Below are positions 5,933 to 9,271 of a stretch of DNA of 9,271 bases, piece after piece. Source of the DNA: Deltaproteobacteria bacterium (GTDB lineage: Bacteria > Myxococcota_A > Polyangia > HGW-17 > SLPX01); assembly GCA_011390535.1 (NCBI GenBank), contig JAABSF010000080.1:1-9271 (forward strand), read 5' to 3'. Below the pieces are notes generated by a model, which was not told the origin of the DNA, ran no database searches, and saw only the letters and a list, made by a program, of their open reading frames with translations. Positions within the stretch are counted from its first letter, which is position 1. Every line of letters begins with the position of its first letter. A program made the position numbers and the translations under genes.

Positions 5933-8900
5933 TCACCCTGCGGCGATTATTTTAAAATCCGCGACCCGGCGAAACAAAGTGTCGACATCTCCAAGCAAAG
6001 CCAATCTGTTACCAACCGCGCCGTCTTTTGAATCCAGCACTCTAACATTATCAAAGAAATCATCAATAGCCGGGCCGAGTGTCGCCATTTTTTTCAATGC
6101 CGTCTCGTATTCACCGGCTTCCAAATCAGCAGCCACCTCTTCTTTGACCATCTCCAGCTCACCCCAGAGCTTTTTCTCTTCCGGAGCAGTTAAAAGATCT
6201 TGGCGAAAATCAGCCATGTCACCTTCGGCCTGCTTAAAAATGTTGATAGTCCTTCGAAAAGCTGTGGCAAGCTTTCCAAACTCAGGGGTCCCCTGTAGCG
6301 ATAACACAGCCTTCACGCGATTATGCAGATCGCAGGGATCAACACCCCCCATCCCCCCCGAACCTCCGACCCCCTCATCACCATCAGCAATCAACACGGC
6401 CCTTACAATATCTCCAGGTGCGTCCGCAGACATAAGCCAACGTAACCTCTCTCGGAAAAACTCCACGATTTCTTCCGCCTGGATCTTCAAACTCTCCTGA
6501 AATCCCCCTTCCGCCGACTTCACCAGTTGCTCTATATCCACGCTTATTCCACCATCTAAAATGATCCTCAACACCCCCAAAGCCGCTCTCCTCAATCCGA
6601 AAGGATCGCCGCTGCCTTTAGGCTTCAGCCCTGCTGAAAAACCTCCGACTATCGTGTCCAACCTGTCCGCCAAGGCCACCACAGCCCCCACCTTTGTCTC
6701 AGGCAGAGGATCAGACGGACCCCTGGGCAGATAGTGCTCATATACAGCGACAGCGAGCTCTTCTCCCAGCCCGCCCCGCAACGCGTACTCCCTCCCCATC
6801 ACCCCCTGCAGCTCAGGAAACTCGCCTACCATATGTGTGACCAGATCAGCTTTAGAGAGCAACCCGGCTTCGCGAGCAATCTCCGGATCAGCGCCGAATA
6901 GAGGCGCCAACTCTCCGGCCAGCCGAGAAACACGCTGGACTTTCTCTTTCATTGAGCCCAGCTTCTTTTGGAATGTGACCTCAGCCAACTCTTCAACCCG
7001 ATCTTTCAAAGGAACCTTCAGATCCTCTTGCCAAAAAAAGCGCGCGTCTGATAGTCTGGCAGCCAGCACTCTCTCGTTGCCCTTAATCGACACTTCGGGA
7101 TCTTTTACCTCCGTCCCCAGTATGGTAACAAAACGCGGCGCCAACTTGCCTTCGGAATCCTCCATAGCAAAATACCGCTGATGCGTCCTCATGGCTGTCA
7201 CCAAAACCTCAGGAGGCATCTCCAAAAACTCTTCACTAAACTCTCCGCACACTGCCACAGGCCACTCGGTCAAATGAATAACCTCTTCCAAGAGAGGCTC
7301 ATCCGGGCGTACTCTTAATGAATGCTCCTCCTCGAGTGCCCGTATCTGCTCTTCCACAACCCTCCGCCGCTCGATGTGATCCGCCAGCACTCCCCCCTCT
7401 TTCAGCCTCTCCAAGTAATGCTCCGGAGCTCCGATTCTGAGTGGTTCGGGATGAGAAAACCGATGCCCCATGGAAAACTCTCCTGAGCGAACGTCTGCAC
7501 ATTCAACCGTCAGGACACGCTCACCAAGAAGAGCCATCATCCATTTTATGGGTCTTATAAATGTCGTCGCGCCATCTCCCCACCGCATTGATTTCTTGAA
7601 CCGTAACCCTGCGACAATACCGCTCAGCAGCTCCGGCAACACCACAGAGGCGGCGAGACCCGGCTCCTCTCTCCGGCAGGCGATATACTCACCCTTGGGG
7701 GTGCTCTCTCTACGAAGCTCATCAACACCCACCCCCATCTTCTTTGCGAAACCAACAGCCGCCTTTTTGGGAGCCCCTGAGTCGTCAAAGGCGACCCTCG
7801 CCGGTGGGCCGATGACAAGCTCCGAGATATCCTCTTGTTTCCCCGCCACATCTTCTACATAAACCGCCAATCTGCGAGGAGCCGCAAAAACCTTAATCGC
7901 CCCATGAGTCAACCGCGCTCCTGTCAGCCCTTTCATTATGATCCTGGGAAGCTGCTGAATCACATCCTGCAGCTCTCCAGCCGGGATCTCCTCGGCGCCT
8001 ATCTCAAAAAGCAGAGGCGCATTAGTGGCCTGAACCGTCCCCTCATCCGTCCCCTCATCCGGCTTGATAACCTCTTTACCATCTCCGGCCGCACCCACCG
8101 CTCCGGCCGCACCCACCGCTCCGGCCGCACCCACCGCTCCGGCCGCACCCTCCGCTCCGGCCACAACTGCAGCAACACCTTCGCTCACATCCTCACCCTT
8201 ATCTGTTTTGCTTTTCAGGAGAGGAAACCCCTCTCTCTCCCTCGCCTCCACAAAAGCTTGGGCCACCTTGAAAGCTATCTGCCTGACTCTCAAAATATAA
8301 GCTTGCCTCTCAGTGACGCTCACCGCCCCCCGGGCATCTAAGACGTTGAAAACATGGGAGCACTTAAGACAACAATCATAAGCGGGAAGAACACACTCCT
8401 TTTCCAATGCCTTGAAAGCCTCAGCCTCAAACTTATCGAACAACTCATGATGCAGCCCGATATCAGCCACTTCAAAATTATAGGTCGAGAGCTCCCACTC
8501 ATCTCGTTTGTGGACATCACCGTATTTCACACCCGGACACCACGTCAGGTCGAACACACTGTCCACTCCTTGGAGAAACATGGCTATCCTCTCCAACCCA
8601 TAAGTCAGCTCCGCCGAAACAGGGCGACAATCCAGCCCACCGGCTTGCTGAAAATAAGTAAACTGAGTGATCTCCATGCCGTCCGCCCAGACCTCCCAAC
8701 CAAGACCCCACGCTCCGAGGGTAGGTGACTCCCAGTTATCCTCTACAAAACGAATATCATGTTTCAAAGGATCAATTCCCAAAGCGATAAGGCTATCCAG
8801 ATAAAGCTCCTGCACATCGGGAGGGTTGGGTTTCAAAATCACTTGATACTGATAATAATGCCCAAGACGGTTCGGGTTCTCTCCATAGCGCCCGTCGGCC

Positions 8901-9076
8901 GGTCGCCTGGAAGGCTCCACATAACAAACCCGCCAGGGCTCCGGACCCAAAGACCTCAAAAAAGTCGCAGGATTGAAAGTCCCGGCGCCGGTCTCTATGT
9001 CCCAAGGTTGCCATATAACGCAACCCCTCGACGCCCAAAATTCCTGCAGTTTTGCAATGACATCTTGAAAATGCAT
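5933..9076 (-). CDS. glyQS: Glycyl-tRNA synthetase, fused alpha-beta single chain
   Basis: This enzyme attaches glycine to tRNA-Gly in the cytoplasm. Bacterial-type GlyRS is normally two polypeptides (GlyQ ~300 and GlyS ~690 residues); here one 1047-residue frame encodes both. Residues 1-288 are the class II catalytic alpha part: GAGTFNPATFLR (30-41), motif 2 VEPSRRPADGRYGENPNR (53-70), FVEDNWESPTLGAWGLGWEVW (from 110) and motif 3 TYGLERIAMF with Arg163. Residues 289-352 are a linker rich in Gly, Ala and Val. Residues 353-1047 are the beta part, beginning LLFEIGAEEIPAGEL, with MRTHQRYFAM (629-638), the HD-like segment MVGEFPELQGVMGREYA (749-765) and a C-terminal DALR-type anticodon-binding domain (about 918-1020). 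A Gly-rich insertion at about 898-912 appears extra relative to E. coli GlyS as I recall it. ATG at 9076 matches the family start (MHFQDVI). GGAG at 9090-9093 is a rather distant Shine-Dalgarno. Fusions of this kind are known in Chlamydiota and scattered elsewhere. Confidence 0.97.
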   Translation of the reverse strand: MHFQDVIAKLQEFWASRGCVIWQPWDIETGAGTFNPATFLRSLGPEPWRVCYVEPSRRPADGRYGENPNRLGHYYQYQVILKPNPPDVQELYLDSLIALGIDPLKHDIRFVEDNWESPTLGAWGLGWEVWADGMEITQFTYFQQAGGLDCRPVSAELTYGLERIAMFLQGVDSVFDLTWCPGVKYGDVHKRDEWELSTYNFEVADIGLHHELFDKFEAEAFKALEKECVLPAYDCCLKCSHVFNVLDARGAVSVTERQAYILRVRQIAFKVAQAFVEAREREGFPLLKSKTDKGEDVSEGVAAVVAGAEGAAGAVGAAGAVGAAGAVGAAGDGKEVIKPDEGTDEGTVQATNAPLLFEIGAEEIPAGELQDVIQQLPRIIMKGLTGARLTHGAIKVFAAPRRLAVYVEDVAGKQEDISELVIGPPARVAFDDSGAPKKAAVGFAKKMGVGVDELRRESTPKGEYIACRREEPGLAASVVLPELLSGIVAGLRFKKSMRWGDGATTFIRPIKWMMALLGERVLTVECADVRSGEFSMGHRFSHPEPLRIGAPEHYLERLKEGGVLADHIERRRVVEEQIRALEEEHSLRVRPDEPLLEEVIHLTEWPVAVCGEFSEEFLEMPPEVLVTAMRTHQRYFAMEDSEGKLAPRFVTILGTEVKDPEVSIKGNERVLAARLSDARFFWQEDLKVPLKDRVEELAEVTFQKKLGSMKEKVQRVSRLAGELAPLFGADPEIAREAGLLSKADLVTHMVGEFPELQGVMGREYALRGGLGEELAVAVYEHYLPRGPSDPLPETKVGAVVALADRLDTIVGGFSAGLKPKGSGDPFGLRRAALGVLRIILDGGISVDIEQLVKSAEGGFQESLKIQAEEIVEFFRERLRWLMSADAPGDIVRAVLIADGDEGVGGSGGMGGVDPCDLHNRVKAVLSLQGTPEFGKLATAFRRTINIFKQAEGDMADFRQDLLTAPEEKKLWGELEMVKEEVAADLEAGEYETALKKMATLGPAIDDFFDNVRVLDSKDGAVGNRLALLGDVDTLFRRVADFKIIAAG
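8035..8060. repeat. 12-bp tandem duplication in the glyQS linker
   Basis: CCGTCCCCTCAT occurs twice in direct succession (8035-8046, 8047-8058), followed by a CC remnant. It encodes the DEGTDEGT part of the linker and preserves the frame, so it looks like a small slippage duplication. Confidence 0.7.
8083..8170. repeat. 18-bp tandem repeat array in the glyQS linker (four full copies plus a partial)
   Basis: The unit CTCCGGCCGCACCCACCG occurs at 8083-8100, 8101-8118 and 8119-8136 exactly, and at 8137-8154 with one mismatch; a partial fifth copy follows at 8155. On the minus strand it encodes the hexapeptide GAAGAV over and over. Because 18 is a multiple of three, copy-number change would alter linker length without breaking the frame. 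Confidence 0.9.
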
Positions 9077-9089
9077 GGTCTTTACAAAT

Positions 9090-9093
9090 CTCC
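9090..9093 (-). promoter_or_regulatory. Candidate ribosome binding site of glyQS
   Basis: GGAG lies 13 nt upstream of the glyQS ATG, longer than ideal. No better Shine-Dalgarno is seen near the ATG, which is nonetheless fixed by the conserved N-terminus. Confidence 0.35.
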
Positions 9094-9155
9094 GTTCAAG
9101 GATGTTAAAAGGATCTTAAAAAGCTAAACCTCAAAAGCTCCAAAATATTCACGGA

Positions 9156-9183
9156 ACCCTACTCCGCTACACCCGCCTGTCAA
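9156..9183 (-). promoter_or_regulatory. Candidate sigma70-type promoter for glyQS
   Basis: A perfect -35 hexamer TTGACA (9183-9178) is followed after 16 nt by TAGGGT (9161-9156), a poor -10 match. If used, it would give a leader of about 70 nt before glyQS. It is the only consensus -35 I see in the 195-nt upstream region. Confidence 0.3.
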
Positions 9184-9271
9184 CCCTGGACCAAACCACC
9201 AGCAATTCTAATTTTGACCGTAGAGTGAGAAATGACATTCCTTTTTACAGGCTTTTATGCTTTGAAAGTGT

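Larger units (their letters stand above)
9077..9271. other. Intergenic leader upstream of glyQS
   Basis: No gene can be confirmed here. It holds the candidate promoter and Shine-Dalgarno, and A/T-rich tracts near 9101-9150. I see no T-box-like leader. At the right edge, a plus-strand ATG at 9232 opens 13 hydrophobic codons, and a minus-strand frame is open from the edge to a TAG at 9208-9210. Either could be the tip of a neighbouring gene, but too little is present to decide. Confidence 0.5.

Noticed and set aside
5979..6500. 173-codon plus-strand open frame
   Set aside because: It lies wholly antisense to the conserved GlyS C-terminal region; its Ser/Pro-rich sequence is a composition artefact.
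8083..8170. Possible CRISPR-like direct repeats
   Set aside because: The 18-bp units abut without spacers and are in frame within a coding sequence.
8064..8300. Plus-strand frame with PAAPTA repeats
   Set aside because: It is only the opposite-strand reading of the 18-bp array in the glyQS linker.
9077..9200. T-box or glycine riboswitch upstream of glyQS
   Set aside because: The region is short and I see no T-box sequence or strong paired leader; other conserved RNA cannot be excluded without a covariance search.
9232..9271. Divergent plus-strand gene start (ATG at 9232, hydrophobic codons)
   Set aside because: Only 13 codons are visible and there is no clear Shine-Dalgarno, so it cannot be told from chance.

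Overview
The window carries a compact run of five protein-coding genes, all on the minus strand. In transcription order (right to left) they are a single-chain glycyl-tRNA synthetase (alpha and beta subunits fused, glyQS), a small two-helix membrane protein of unknown function, pyruvate phosphate dikinase (ppdK), a 681-residue putative lipoprotein with a cysteine-rich triple repeat set inside a beta-propeller-like protein, and a second putative propeller lipoprotein that runs off the left edge. No RNA gene, insertion sequence, CRISPR array or phage gene was found.

Organism: a Gram-negative bacterium of intermediate base composition. GlyRS of the bacterial alpha/beta type next to ppdK is an arrangement I associate from memory with deltaproteobacterial lineages. 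Large cysteine-rich, propeller-type lipoproteins are typical of Myxococcota and Bradymonadales-like bacteria. A member of that broad group, possibly uncultivated, is the best guess. This is an inference from gene content, not a phylogenetic placement.

Layout: 9077-9271 is a non-coding leader with a candidate TTGACA promoter for glyQS. 5933-9076 is glyQS, whose inter-subunit linker is built on an 18-bp tandem repeat. 5861-5932 is a short gap with a weak hairpin. 5525-5860 is the small membrane protein, and ppdK (2760-5480) follows after 44 nt behind a strong Shine-Dalgarno sequence. The first lipoprotein (702-2747, GTG start) begins 12 nt after ppdK, and its stop overlaps the start of the second lipoprotein (1-705) in an ATGA junction. 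The spacing suggests that ppdK and both lipoproteins, perhaps with the small membrane gene, are co-transcribed. glyQS could be the head of the same unit.

Function: glyQS charges tRNA-Gly. PPDK interconverts pyruvate and phosphoenolpyruvate using ATP/AMP and phosphate/diphosphate. The two lipoproteins are probably anchored in the envelope; their role is unknown, and the tight pairing suggests they act together. The least explained parts are the lipoprotein pair and the repeat-built synthetase linker.
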